Shown one piece after another: positions 1-8,048 of a stretch of DNA of 64,000 nucleotides. The DNA comes from Desulfofundulus australicus DSM 11792 (GTDB lineage Bacteria > Bacillota > Desulfotomaculia > Desulfotomaculales > Desulfovirgulaceae), in assembly GCF_900129285.1 (NCBI RefSeq), contig NZ_FQUW01000010.1:1-64000 (forward strand). Direction: 5' to 3'. The position numbers were made by a program, and so were the translations under genes. A model generated the notes under the pieces. That model made no database searches. It was not told the origin of the DNA and saw nothing but the letters and a program-made list of their open reading frames with translations. Each line of letters begins with the position of its first letter. The first letter of the stretch is position 1.

Positions 1-1
1 G

Positions 2-955
2 GATAAACGGGATAACCTGCACCCGGCGGTAGAATACCGGCGGACAATTTTACAACGCCTGTTGTATGAAAACGTCATGCCGGATGAAAACGGCGGCTAC
101 CGGGAACAGAAAGAAAGCCACCCGGACCGGGTCATTTCGGCCGTTGACCCCGAGGCCCGCCACGGCGCCAAATCGGCCACCAAAAAGTTCAACGGGTATA
201 AGGTTCACTTTACAGAGAGCACCGAGAACAAGATTATCACCAACCTGAAGGTGACCCCCGGCAACGTTAATGATGCTGAACCACTGGTGGATATGGTCAA
301 AGAAACGAAAGAAGAAGCCGGTCTTAATCCGGAGAAAATGCTTGCCGATGGAATCTACGGCACCGGTGAAAACCGCCGCGCTCTTCGGAAAGAAAACTGT
401 CAGCTGGTGGCCCCTCCCCATCCAAAAGCCATTGCCGAAGACCTGGCCAACGGGAAATTTATCCACAATCCACAGGAAGAGACCGTTACTTGTCCGGCTG
501 GGATTACCACCGCCCATAAAACGTATAACGCGGAAAGTGAATCCTGGATTTACCGTTTCCCGAAAGAAGCCTGCAACAACTGTTCGCTCAAACAGGACTG
601 CACTAAAAACAAGAATGGGCGCACCATTTCAGTAAACAAGTATTATCAGGAACAGATGGAAGCCCTGGAGTACAGCCGCAGTGAAGAATACAAGGCTGAA
701 ATTCGCCAGCGCTGCCCTATCGAGGGTAAGGGCAATGAGATGGTTCGTCATCATGGCTTGCGCCGCGCCCGGTATTGGGAGACCAAAAAAGTCGGACTCC
801 AGGCCTTCCTTACCGCCCTGGCCGTGAATCTGAAAAGATGGGTAAATATAACTCTGAACAAGATAAAGGATAAAAAGTGTAAGGCGAAGTTATCCACGGC
901 CAATACAGTCACAGTTTCAGCTCATAAACAAATACACTGGGAGGGAATAAGGTGA
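2..955 (+). mobile_element. IS1182-type transposase, 5' end outside window
   Basis: The reading frame is open from the first bases of the window, so the N-terminal part is missing. A TTG at 62 is an internal codon, not a credible start. The visible 317 residues look like the C-terminal half of a DDE transposase of the IS1182 group. There is a zinc-finger-like cysteine set (CPAG, ACNNCSLKQDC) and a C-terminal block with a conserved Glu followed by GKGNEMVRHHGLRRARYW. Such enzymes cut and rejoin the ends of their insertion sequence. The TGA stop overlaps the GTG start of the next gene, so the boundary of the element is blurred. A 41-nt piece of the same gene recurs inverted at 4670-4710. Confidence 0.88.
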
Positions 956-2133
956 AAAAATTAAAATTTATCATTGTATTGGCATTAGTAATGCCAGCAG
1001 TAGTAATACTAGCAATGTTTGGTAATAACACTTTAGGCCAGGCAAATGTTGCTGATGAGGCTGCAATCAAGTCAACAATAACTAAGTATTTTGCTTCCAA
1101 GTACGAATCACTTTCAACATTAACTGAGGTTTCAATTGACAACTTCTTTCTTAGAGAGGACCCGGTTTCAGCCAGGAGTGCACAATTTGAGAAAGATGTA
1201 CGTCGCATATTAGTAGAGTGGAGAAAATTAAGAGATCTTCCCATAGAGAAATTCAGCCTCAAACCAAATTTTGAGGAAATAAAAATATCTGGAAACAACG
1301 CGAAAGTCCGTGTTTTTGATACATGTACTTACCAATATAAAAACCTCCCATTTGAAACAACAGAAAGCACGCTTCATGAAATTACATTAAGAAAAGTTGG
1401 CTCATCCTGGAAAATTATTAATGATTTTTATGAAGATTCAATAACACAACTTATCAGGCTTAACAAAGAACAAGGTAAGTCCATTGAAGAGTTATTTTCT
1501 ATGCTACCGCGATTCAGCAGGAACATAGATACTCTAAAAAATATGAGCTCAAGCACGTTTAGTCTAGAGAAAGAGGATTCGGTTATTCCGCTGGGAACAG
1601 GGTGGTACGATCGTACTAGCGCTGCACAACATGCTGATAGATATGCCACCAAAGATACTAGTGACGACGGTTATAGATATGATCCAAACTATATAGACTT
1701 CTCCACACAGGGCGGTGACTGCACAAACTATGCTTCACAAAATATCAGAGCAGGTGGAGCAACTTTAAATGACACAACAGGACCCTACACTTGGTATTAC
1801 CGGAACGCCGGTGGATCAACTGCTGATGATACTTGGTCAGCTTCATGGTGCAATGTCGACCCACTAAAAGAATATATAGTAAACAATACCACTAACGGAA
1901 CACCGTCTGGCTATATAACAAGCGATATTACCCGCTTAGGTGTTGGAGATATTATTCAGTATAATTTGGATTCAGATAGCGCTTTTGAACATACCGGTTT
2001 TATTGCATACTGCTATAAGGATGGTCTCGTATGGTACCCTACTGTAAATACGCATACAAGTGACAGGAGACATGCTCCTTGGGACTCAATTCCTAACACA
2101 GGTGTGAGATTTATTAGAATTACTGGAATATAA
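952..2133 (+). CDS. Secreted protein with amidase_6-type domain
   Basis: 393 residues with a GTG start, preceded by a purine-rich GGGAGGG at 939-945 that lies inside the transposase reading frame. The N-terminus is a signal peptide or anchor (two Lys, then about 20 hydrophobic residues). Residues about 30-170 form a charged helical region of unknown fold. The C-terminal part (about 210-393) matches the putative amidase / NlpC-P60-like family: YDR, a tyrosine-rich stretch, GGDCTNYASQ with the probable nucleophile Cys at about 256, and EHTGF with the probable catalytic His at about 346. The family is thought to cleave amide bonds, perhaps in cell wall, but the substrate is not known. The gene is clearly more AT-rich than the genome around it. 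Confidence 0.8.
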   Translation: MKKLKFIIVLALVMPAVVILAMFGNNTLGQANVADEAAIKSTITKYFASKYESLSTLTEVSIDNFFLREDPVSARSAQFEKDVRRILVEWRKLRDLPIEKFSLKPNFEEIKISGNNAKVRVFDTCTYQYKNLPFETTESTLHEITLRKVGSSWKIINDFYEDSITQLIRLNKEQGKSIEELFSMLPRFSRNIDTLKNMSSSTFSLEKEDSVIPLGTGWYDRTSAAQHADRYATKDTSDDGYRYDPNYIDFSTQGGDCTNYASQNIRAGGATLNDTTGPYTWYYRNAGGSTADDTWSASWCNVDPLKEYIVNNTTNGTPSGYITSDITRLGVGDIIQYNLDSDSAFEHTGFIAYCYKDGLVWYPTVNTHTSDRRHAPWDSIPNTGVRFIRITGI

Positions 2134-2139
2134 GATTAT

Positions 2140-3216
2140 ATGGAGACTGTTTTCGATAAAAGTGCTAATAAAGATTCTGTATGGCACAATAAAACCGTAA
2201 AAATCCAAGAACCCATAAAAATATATGACGCCACTGACTCATTGTACAGCTACTTGTTTAATCTGACTGTTAATGGAAAACCAGCTGGATTTATAGAGAT
2301 CAGTGCTATAAAGGATGACTATCCGATACTTAGCTTTGCTTATGAAGGTTCAGTAATGGATGATAGGCAGATAGAGATATTAAGGCAAAAAAATAAAGAC
2401 AAAACGCCTGTGCAAGAGAAGGTAGTAGTAATAGGTCCTGCGCATTTTGGATTGAAGCAGGATTTTTCGGATGGAACGGCGGATATTATAAGCTTTGCCG
2501 GAGCGACGTCTTTGAATAAAGAACAAAATAAGCCTAAATCAAAACCCAAGTATGGCAAAAATGATGGCGCACGTAAATTATGGAGAACTATTGATGTTGT
2601 TGTTGGAGATGTAAGAGGGCCAAATGACGGTGTAACAGATGATCTTAGTTTTGAAACTGGTATGGAAAGATCATACTTTATAGGTGGAGTTGCAGATATG
2701 AACCAGATGTATAGTAGCTTATGGTCAGGGCCTTCCGGTTGTTCTCCAACGTCAGCAGCAAATATTATGAAGTACTGGGCTGATCATGGTTTCCCAGAAC
2801 TAGTCAGAGGATTATCCGATGAACAGTTGTTGTATCAATTGAGGACTGCTATGGGCACTAGAAGTGATGGATCGACACCAGTGAATAATATTTCTCCAGG
2901 AATGAGAAATTTTGCTCGAAATCGTGGTGTTAGCAGCGCAGATGCATGGTATCTCAATCCACCCACATGGAATGCGTATAAATCAGGAATTACAAATAAT
3001 GGGCCAAATGTTATAAGTTTTGTTGGTCAAACTTATTATAGAGATCATTCTGTCACGGGTGTTGGATGGGTTGAATTTTATTATAACGGATCCTGTGAGG
3101 GTCATCAGTATATGGAGGTTCACGATAATGTTTATAGCACCCCGATGAATATATATATAGCTTATGGTCGTAATTATCAAGCAATATATTTTGACCAGTT
3201 TGATCCCCAGCCGTAA
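2140..3216 (+). CDS. C39-like cysteine peptidase, probably lacking its signal peptide
   Basis: 358 residues beginning only 6 nt after the upstream stop and without a clear ribosome binding site. Residues about 30-65 look like the propeptide of secreted cysteine peptidases (tyrosine-rich start, NGKPAGFIEISA). Residues about 185-350 contain GPSGCSPTSAANIMKYW, with the nucleophile Cys at about 201, followed by EGHQYMEVHDN, which supplies the His and Asp/Asn. No signal sequence precedes the propeptide, although relatives are exported. Either the 5' end was lost when the gene was placed next to the amidase gene, or translation is coupled to it. Same AT-rich composition as its neighbours. Confidence 0.7.
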   Translation: METVFDKSANKDSVWHNKTVKIQEPIKIYDATDSLYSYLFNLTVNGKPAGFIEISAIKDDYPILSFAYEGSVMDDRQIEILRQKNKDKTPVQEKVVVIGPAHFGLKQDFSDGTADIISFAGATSLNKEQNKPKSKPKYGKNDGARKLWRTIDVVVGDVRGPNDGVTDDLSFETGMERSYFIGGVADMNQMYSSLWSGPSGCSPTSAANIMKYWADHGFPELVRGLSDEQLLYQLRTAMGTRSDGSTPVNNISPGMRNFARNRGVSSADAWYLNPPTWNAYKSGITNNGPNVISFVGQTYYRDHSVTGVGWVEFYYNGSCEGHQYMEVHDNVYSTPMNIYIAYGRNYQAIYFDQFDPQP

Positions 3217-3243
3217 AATATATTATCTAACAAAATAATTACT

Positions 3244-3320
3244 CTTTACTGAGAGGCTAGGGTGACCTATTGAAAATTAATGCGTTACTTTTTTCTAAGT
3301 TATATGGCCTCCCAGTAAAG
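3244..3320. repeat. 14-bp inverted repeat in intergenic region
   Basis: CTTTACTGAGAGGC (3244-3257) and GCCTCCCAGTAAAG (3307-3320) are inverted copies with one mismatch, separated by 49 nt. A T-rich run follows the right arm. It could be a terminator with a large loop after the C39 peptidase gene, or the ends of a small decayed element. The sequence does not decide between them. Confidence 0.45.
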
Positions 3321-3376
3321 ATTATTTTTTAGGGTTAATTTAATTAATTTTATCCACATGCGGGGAGTGGTTTAAA

Positions 3377-4285
3377 ATGAATAGATATATTTTATTGTTA
3401 TTATTGATGTTTATTCCTATAATGACTTTTCCCACTATGGTCATTGGGTACAGTCCCGCTAATATAAAAATATACATAAATGAAAAGAAAATAACCTTTG
3501 ACGAGGATCCTATCGTTGTAAATGGAAGAATTTTGGTGCCGTTGCGAAAAATTGCTGAAATATTTTTTGCATCTATAGATTGGAAGGATCCGCAGGTATT
3601 AGTTAAAAAGGGAGATGTGGAAGTAATTTTGACTATAGGCTCTTCTAAAGCATTTATAAATCGTAAAATTGTTTTTTTCGAACAGCCACCAGTTATTGTA
3701 AACGGGCGAACTATGGTTTCGCTTCGTTTTATTACTGAAGCGTTAGGAGCAAAAGTCGTATGGGATAGCCGTATGAGAATTGTTAAAATTTCATCTGAAG
3801 GATTGGAACTACCGGGTAATGAAAATCTTTATAAAAATAATGTACCACTAATTGGTCCTGTAAGAGGGCCTGATTTTGAAGAAGCGAAAGCATATGTGTT
3901 AAGTCATAAACTCTTAAAAGATATTGAAAATATGCAATACACACCAATTCGTTTTTCCGAATTTTTGGATACTTATACAATGATTGCAGGAAAAGATGAG
4001 TTTGACCGTAATAAGGCTTTATGGTTGAAAAAAGATAAATATACTGGTCAAGTAGTCGAAGTTGATTCGGTCATGATCGATGAAGGTATTGATGAAGAGA
4101 GAGTATATTTTATATTGGAGCAAAAAGGCATTATAAGGGAAATGGTTCAAAAAATATACCTTGCTCCCTATAATGAAGGTAATGTTTGTTGGTATGTTGT
4201 TGCTAGGACAAATGACAAAGAATATTATTATTGCTTGGATTTTAAAACAGGGGTTATTGTTATTGAGAATATCAATACGATTTAA
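3377..4285 (+). CDS. Secreted stalk-domain (copper amine oxidase N-terminal-like) protein
   Basis: 302 residues, ATG start, GGGGAG ribosome site a few bases upstream. A signal peptide of about 25 residues is followed by two tandem copies of the short domain called copper amine oxidase N-terminal or stalk domain (residues about 28-135). Both copies carry the signature of a beta pair followed by VNGR-x-LVPLR / VNGR-x-MVSLRF and a closing W. In Firmicutes these modules are common on exported wall-associated proteins and need not involve copper. The remaining 165 residues have no domain I recognise. AT-rich like the two genes before it, consistent with shared acquisition. Confidence 0.75.
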   Translation: MNRYILLLLLMFIPIMTFPTMVIGYSPANIKIYINEKKITFDEDPIVVNGRILVPLRKIAEIFFASIDWKDPQVLVKKGDVEVILTIGSSKAFINRKIVFFEQPPVIVNGRTMVSLRFITEALGAKVVWDSRMRIVKISSEGLELPGNENLYKNNVPLIGPVRGPDFEEAKAYVLSHKLLKDIENMQYTPIRFSEFLDTYTMIAGKDEFDRNKALWLKKDKYTGQVVEVDSVMIDEGIDEERVYFILEQKGIIREMVQKIYLAPYNEGNVCWYVVARTNDKEYYYCLDFKTGVIVIENINTI

Positions 4286-4297
4286 AAATATTTTGCT

Positions 4298-4449
4298 GTA
4301 GCGTGGGACGTCACGGACCTCCCCGTCCCGGCGGATCTCCTCGTTTATACCATAGCCGAAGGAAGGCCCTGGTCGATCAGAAAAACCGGTTTCACGAGGT
4401 ATTTGTGCGCGAGACTGTGTGGGTGTACTGCGCGGATGACTGCCACTAG
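4298..4449 (+). pseudogene. Remnant of a nucleotidyltransferase-type antitoxin gene, frameshifted
   Basis: Reading from 4298 gives VAWDVTDLPVPADLLVYT, the end of a minimal nucleotidyltransferase (MNT / polymerase-beta-like) domain. The rest of the C-terminus (KNRFHEVFVRETVWVY, then a TAG at 4447-4449) is in a different frame, so a frameshift lies around 4355-4365. Everything upstream of 4298 is missing, replaced by AT-rich sequence after the stalk gene. Intact relatives are paired with HEPN proteins as toxin-antitoxin systems. Here only the last roughly 50 codons survive, and no partner is visible. Confidence 0.6.
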
Positions 4450-4774
4450 GTTTTGCTATGAACACTATTACGCAGCATCTTTTAGGTACAGTCGCTAAAC
4501 CACCCAATAGCCCAACTTCTGGCAAATAACAGAAACTACCAGACTGTTGGGAACAGCTTGCATTTGGATTGTCCAATAACAGCATCTAACCGGTATCTAT
4601 TTCCATCTCATCCTTCATGTTACCAGCTATTCAGGTCAAAAAGGACAGACTACCCCTCTACCAATTCCCGCCGGACAGGTAACGGTCTCTTCCTGTGGAT
4701 TGTGGATAAAACGCCCGCCGTGCGCGAAAGCCCCTAAAGGCATCTATTAAACTGTAAACCTGTAAACAACTTAA
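4450..4774. other. Non-coding junction with decayed mobile DNA
   Basis: No credible gene. It contains the IS fragment at 4670-4710 and otherwise sequence I do not recognise. GC content climbs back to genome level from left to right. I read it as scar tissue at the right edge of the accessory island, before the nadD terminator. Confidence 0.5.
4670..4710 (-). mobile_element. 41-nt inverted fragment of the left-end transposase gene
   Basis: 4670-4710 equals the reverse complement of 458-498 in the transposase gene, with one mismatch in 41 nt. Similarity decays rapidly on both sides. It is the relic of a second, oppositely oriented copy of the same IS and marks the right border of the AT-rich island. 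Confidence 0.8.
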
Positions 4775-4856
4775 CGTAAAAGATGGCCCCACGGCAGGGC
4801 AGCACCTGCTTTCCGGGTTTACTCTGGACAGGTGCCGCCCCTGCCGCGCGGGCCAT
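4775..4856 (-). terminator. Long-stem terminator after nadD
   Basis: On the minus strand, directly after the nadD stop, ATGGCCC and GGGCCAT bracket a long imperfect GC-rich stem (GGCAGGGGCGGCACCTG with CAGGTGCTGCCCTGCC). It ends in CTTTTAC. Transcription of the nadD unit therefore probably stops here, before any yqeK/rsfS genes. Confidence 0.75.
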
Positions 4857-4861
4857 TTTTT

Positions 4862-5476
4862 TCATTTGTACAGCCCCCGGTTCAGGATGTACGCCTCCAC
4901 CGGCTCGGGCAGGAGATACTTGATGGGGCGCCCTTCCCGCACCCGGGCCCTGATTTCCGTGGAGGAAATGGCCAGGGCCGGCACCTCCATGGGGATAATG
5001 CGCTTCACGTGCTCCGGATCTATCCCCGCCAGCCGGCGCTTTAAATTTCCCAGGGGGTAGCCGGGCCGGGTGGCGGCAATAAACCAGCACATTTCCAGCA
5101 GTTCATTTACGTTTTTCCAGTTCAATATTTCCAGCACCGCATCCGCACCGGTAATAAAAAAAATTTCCGCCCCGGGATAAAGATTCCGCACTTCCCGCAC
5201 CGTGTCGATGGTGTAAGAATAACCGGGCCGCTCCACTTCGATGCTGGAGGTGTCGAAATAAGGATTGCTGGCCACGGCCAGTTCCGTCATGATCCAGCGG
5301 TGGTGCGGGTCGGTAATCTTCCGGCCCGTCTTGTGAGGGGGACGGCCGGCAGGGATGAAAATAACTTTTTCCAGTTGAAAGGCATGCCGGGCTCCTTCGG
5401 CGGCCACCAGGTGCCCGTAGTGGATGGGGTCGAAGGTGCCGCCCATAATGCCCAATCTTTTCCATGTCTGTGCCAT
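4862..5476 (-). CDS. nadD: Nicotinate-nucleotide adenylyltransferase
   Basis: 204 residues. It joins nicotinate mononucleotide and ATP to form deamido-NAD in NAD synthesis. The nucleotidyltransferase signature [11 protein letters not shown] is at residues 11-21 and ISSTEIR lies near the C-terminus, both standard for NadD. I chose the ATG at 5476, which has GAGG upstream and puts the core beta strand at the usual place. Upstream in-frame codons would add an unlikely leader. In many Firmicutes nadD follows proA and precedes yqeK-rsfS. Here a lysR gene sits between proA and nadD, and a terminator plus an accessory island follow it. Confidence 0.95.
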   Translation of the reverse strand: MAQTWKRLGIMGGTFDPIHYGHLVAAEGARHAFQLEKVIFIPAGRPPHKTGRKITDPHHRWIMTELAVASNPYFDTSSIEVERPGYSYTIDTVREVRNLYPGAEIFFITGADAVLEILNWKNVNELLEMCWFIAATRPGYPLGNLKRRLAGIDPEHVKRIIPMEVPALAISSTEIRARVREGRPIKYLLPEPVEAYILNRGLYK

Positions 5477-5531
5477 AAGCCAAAACCTCAGCATCATTTT
5501 AATGGCCGGGGTGACAAAAAGCAACCCCTTG

Positions 5532-5560
5532 TTGACACAATTGGCGGGTGCATATAGAAT
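5532..5560 (+). promoter_or_regulatory. Sigma-A promoter for the LysR gene
   Basis: TTGACA (5532-5537), a 17-nt spacer, and TAGAAT (5555-5560) form a near-consensus promoter reading towards lysR, with an expected start near 5567 and a leader of about 120 nt. It lies in the divergent nadD-lysR gap, where LysR proteins usually bind. Confidence 0.7.
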
Positions 5561-5690
5561 TAAAAAGTGTTATTAAGTTATATAATAATTCACATTTTTT
5601 AACTAAGTTACCCGGGCATTTGCCGCTTTTCAGGAAACATCAAACCAGAGGCAGCACCAAATATACTCACAACTGGAGGGTAGAAAAGTA

Positions 5691-6599
5691 GTGCTCGATC
5701 ACCAATTAAGGGTTTTTGTAACCGTCGCGGAAAAGAAAAATTTCTCCCGGGCTGCTGAAGCGCTCAACCTCACCCAGCCAGCTATCAGCCAGCACATCCA
5801 CTCCCTGGAGGAACACTACCGGGTGCGGCTTTTCGACCGTTCAAATAAAAAGGTGGAACTGACCCAGGCCGGCGCCATCCTTTACTCCTACGCCAAAAAA
5901 ATCTTAAACCTGCATCAGGAGGCCGAACGGGCGGTAACCGATCTCATCGAACTGGTTACGGGCAAGATTGCGGTGGGAGCCAGCATGACCATCGGGGAGT
6001 ACGTGCTTCCCCGGCTGCTGGGTGCTTTCGCCCGGAAGTACCCCGATGTGGAGCTGGCCATGACCATTGGCAACACGGCCATGGTTTTTGAGCAGACCCT
6101 GGAGGGGAGCATTGATATTGGCCTGGTGGAAGGACCGGTGGAGCACGCCCACCTGCAGGTGGAACCCTTCTTAATAGATGAAATGGTGCTCATCGTCTCC
6201 CCGGAGCACCCGCTGGCCAGCAAATCCCAGGTCACGGGAGAGGATCTGGAACCCTGCACCGTCATCCTGCGGGAGGAGGGTTCCGGCACCCGTATAGCCG
6301 CGGAAAACGCCCTGCGCCAGCTGGAGGTTACGCCGGCCAGGACAATCGTCATGGGCAGTACCCAGGCCATCAAGCAGGCCGTGGAAGCGGGGCTGGGTAT
6401 CTCTTTCCTTTCCAAGTGGACTATCCGCAAGGAGCTGGCCCTGGGCACCATCAAGCCGGTACGGCTGAAGGACATGAACATAACCAGGGAGTTCAAGATC
6501 ATCCGCAACCGCACCAAGTTTCATTCCCGGGCCTGCGACGAATTCGCCCGCTTCATCACCGCAGAAGAAACCATCGCTACCCTGCAGGCCAGGGCCTGA
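5691..6599 (+). CDS. LysR-family transcription regulator (CysL/CbbR-like)
   Basis: 302 residues, GTG start, ribosome site GGAGGG upstream. The N-terminal winged helix-turn-helix (about 1-60) has the family pattern FSRAAEALNLTQPAISQHI followed by LFDR. The rest is a periplasmic-binding-like effector domain (about 90-295) with the usual GTRIAAE and GLGISFLS motifs. Overall style resembles regulators of sulfur or carbon assimilation (CysL, CbbR, YwfK), but the effector cannot be read from sequence. It stands divergent from nadD and convergent to proA, and breaks the usual proA-nadD linkage. Its targets are unknown; autoregulation is likely for the family. Confidence 0.92.
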   Translation: MLDHQLRVFVTVAEKKNFSRAAEALNLTQPAISQHIHSLEEHYRVRLFDRSNKKVELTQAGAILYSYAKKILNLHQEAERAVTDLIELVTGKIAVGASMTIGEYVLPRLLGAFARKYPDVELAMTIGNTAMVFEQTLEGSIDIGLVEGPVEHAHLQVEPFLIDEMVLIVSPEHPLASKSQVTGEDLEPCTVILREEGSGTRIAAENALRQLEVTPARTIVMGSTQAIKQAVEAGLGISFLSKWTIRKELALGTIKPVRLKDMNITREFKIIRNRTKFHSRACDEFARFITAEETIATLQARA

Positions 6600-6611
6600 C
6601 CGCCAGAATTC

Positions 6612-6650
6612 AAAGGGACAGGCCTTTTATCAAAGCCTGTCCCTTTTATG
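6612..6650 (+). terminator. Terminator after lysR
   Basis: AAAGGGACAGGC (6612-6623) and GCCTGTCCCTTT (6635-6646) form a perfect 12-bp stem with an 11-nt loop, followed by TTAT. Confidence 0.8.
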
Positions 6651-6651
6651 T

Positions 6652-6742
6652 GCCCCGGTTTTACAGCAGGAGCGACCTGGAGTGAGCGTTGCCGGGCCGG
6701 GCCGAAGCGACGGGATGAGGCGGGGCCGCGGACAGGATGTCC
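6652..6742. repeat. Dispersed GC-rich repeat, truncated copy A
   Basis: This stretch matches the reverse complement of the repeat at 34876-35082. A 36-nt block (6707-6742) and a 21-nt block starting near 6669 are identical, with small differences between. It begins with the same end motif (GCCCCGGTTTTA here, GCCCTGGTTTTAAA there). It stops inside the CCGCGGACA palindrome, just before the proA stop, so only one end of the element is present. Confidence 0.85.
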
Positions 6743-6749
6743 AGAGATA

Positions 6750-8009
6750 TCAACTCCGGATCTGGCCTTCCCCGAAAACAATGTACTTGTATGTGGTGAG
6801 CTCCTTTAACCCCATGGGACCGCGGGCATGGAGTTTTTGGGTGGAAATGCCGATCTCGGCACCAAAGCCGTACTGGTAACCGTCGGTAAAGCGGGTGGAA
6901 GCATTGACGTACACCGCTGCCGCATCAACTTCCCGCAGGAACCGGCGGGCCCGGGCATAATCCCGGGTGACGATGGCCTCGGAATGCCTGGTGCCGTACC
7001 GGTAAATGTGCTCCATGGCCTCTTCCATGGATTCCACCACCCGCACGGCCAGGATCAGGTCCAGGTACTCCGTGGCCCAATCCTCCTCCGTGGCCGGTAC
7101 CACCCAGGGCACCAGCTCACGGGTCTTTGCGCATCCCCGCACTTCCACTCCAGCCGCTTTTAAATCTTCCAGAAGTCCCGGCAGCAATTCTTCAGCCACC
7201 TGCTGGTGCACCAGGAGCGTTTCCATGGCGTTGCATACCCCGGGACGCTGGCATTTGGCGTTGATGACGATGGAACGGGCCATTTCCAGGTCCGCACCCT
7301 CGTCCACATAAACGTGGCAGTTGCCCACGCCCGTTTCAATTACCGGCACGGTGGCGTTCTCCACCACCGTCCTGATCAACCCCGCCCCACCCCGGGGGAT
7401 GAGTACATCCAGCAGGCCGTTCAACTTGAGCATCACATTCACTGCCGCCCGGTCGGTATGCTCAATGAGCTCGATGGCGCCGGCGGGAATACCCGCACCT
7501 TCGGCAGCAGCGGCAATAACGGCCACGATGGCGCGATTGGAGTTGATGGCCTCGGACCCGCCCCGCAGCACCACAGCGTTGCCCGCCTTCAAGCACAGGC
7601 CGGCAGCATCCACGGTAACGTTGGGCCGGGCCTCGTAAATCATCCCCACCACTCCCAGGGGAACCCGCATCCGCCCCACCTGCAGGCCGTTGGGCCGCAA
7701 CCACATGGATTCCACTTCCCCCACCGGATCGGGCAGGGAAGCCACGGCCCGCAAACCCTCAGCCATATCCGCGATCCGTTCGGGAGTCAACAGCAGGCGG
7801 TCAATCAGGGCCCGGGAAAGCCCCTTCTCCCGTCCCGCCCGCACATCAATTTCGTTGGCCTCCAGGATGCGTTCCTGATTCCTCACCAGGCTGTCGGCCA
7901 TGGCCAGAAGAGCGCGGTCCTTAACCTCCGTGGAAAGATAGGCCAGGTGCCGGGCTGCCTCCCTGGCCCGGCGGGCTTTTTCCTTTACCTCCCGTTCAAT
8001 TTGTTCCAT
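6750..8009 (-). CDS. proA: Gamma-glutamyl phosphate reductase
   Basis: 419 residues. Reduces glutamyl-5-phosphate to glutamate semialdehyde with NADPH in proline synthesis. It has the aldehyde dehydrogenase fold, with the catalytic Cys in CQRPGVCNAMETLL and the conserved YEARPNVT and GFGAEIGIST segments. Length is normal. I prefer the ATG at 8009 over the preceding TTG because of spacing from GGGGGTG. It follows proB with a 39-nt gap and is surely cotranscribed with it. A truncated dispersed repeat abuts its 3' end. Confidence 0.97.
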   Translation of the reverse strand: MEQIEREVKEKARRAREAARHLAYLSTEVKDRALLAMADSLVRNQERILEANEIDVRAGREKGLSRALIDRLLLTPERIADMAEGLRAVASLPDPVGEVESMWLRPNGLQVGRMRVPLGVVGMIYEARPNVTVDAAGLCLKAGNAVVLRGGSEAINSNRAIVAVIAAAAEGAGIPAGAIELIEHTDRAAVNVMLKLNGLLDVLIPRGGAGLIRTVVENATVPVIETGVGNCHVYVDEGADLEMARSIVINAKCQRPGVCNAMETLLVHQQVAEELLPGLLEDLKAAGVEVRGCAKTRELVPWVVPATEEDWATEYLDLILAVRVVESMEEAMEHIYRYGTRHSEAIVTRDYARARRFLREVDAAAVYVNASTRFTDGYQYGFGAEIGISTQKLHARGPMGLKELTTYKYIVFGEGQIRS

Positions 8010-8048
8010 CAACCTTCACCCCCAGTAACCCTGCCGCTATGGCATGCA

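Noticed and set aside
4503-4551. CCCAAC / GTTGGG inverted repeat
   Set aside because: Only six bases per arm with a long loop and no T-run; expected by chance.
4019-4585. 188-codon minus-strand frame across the stalk gene end and the junction
   Set aside because: It crosses a composition boundary and is antisense to the nucleotidyltransferase relic, whose plus-strand reading is recognisable.
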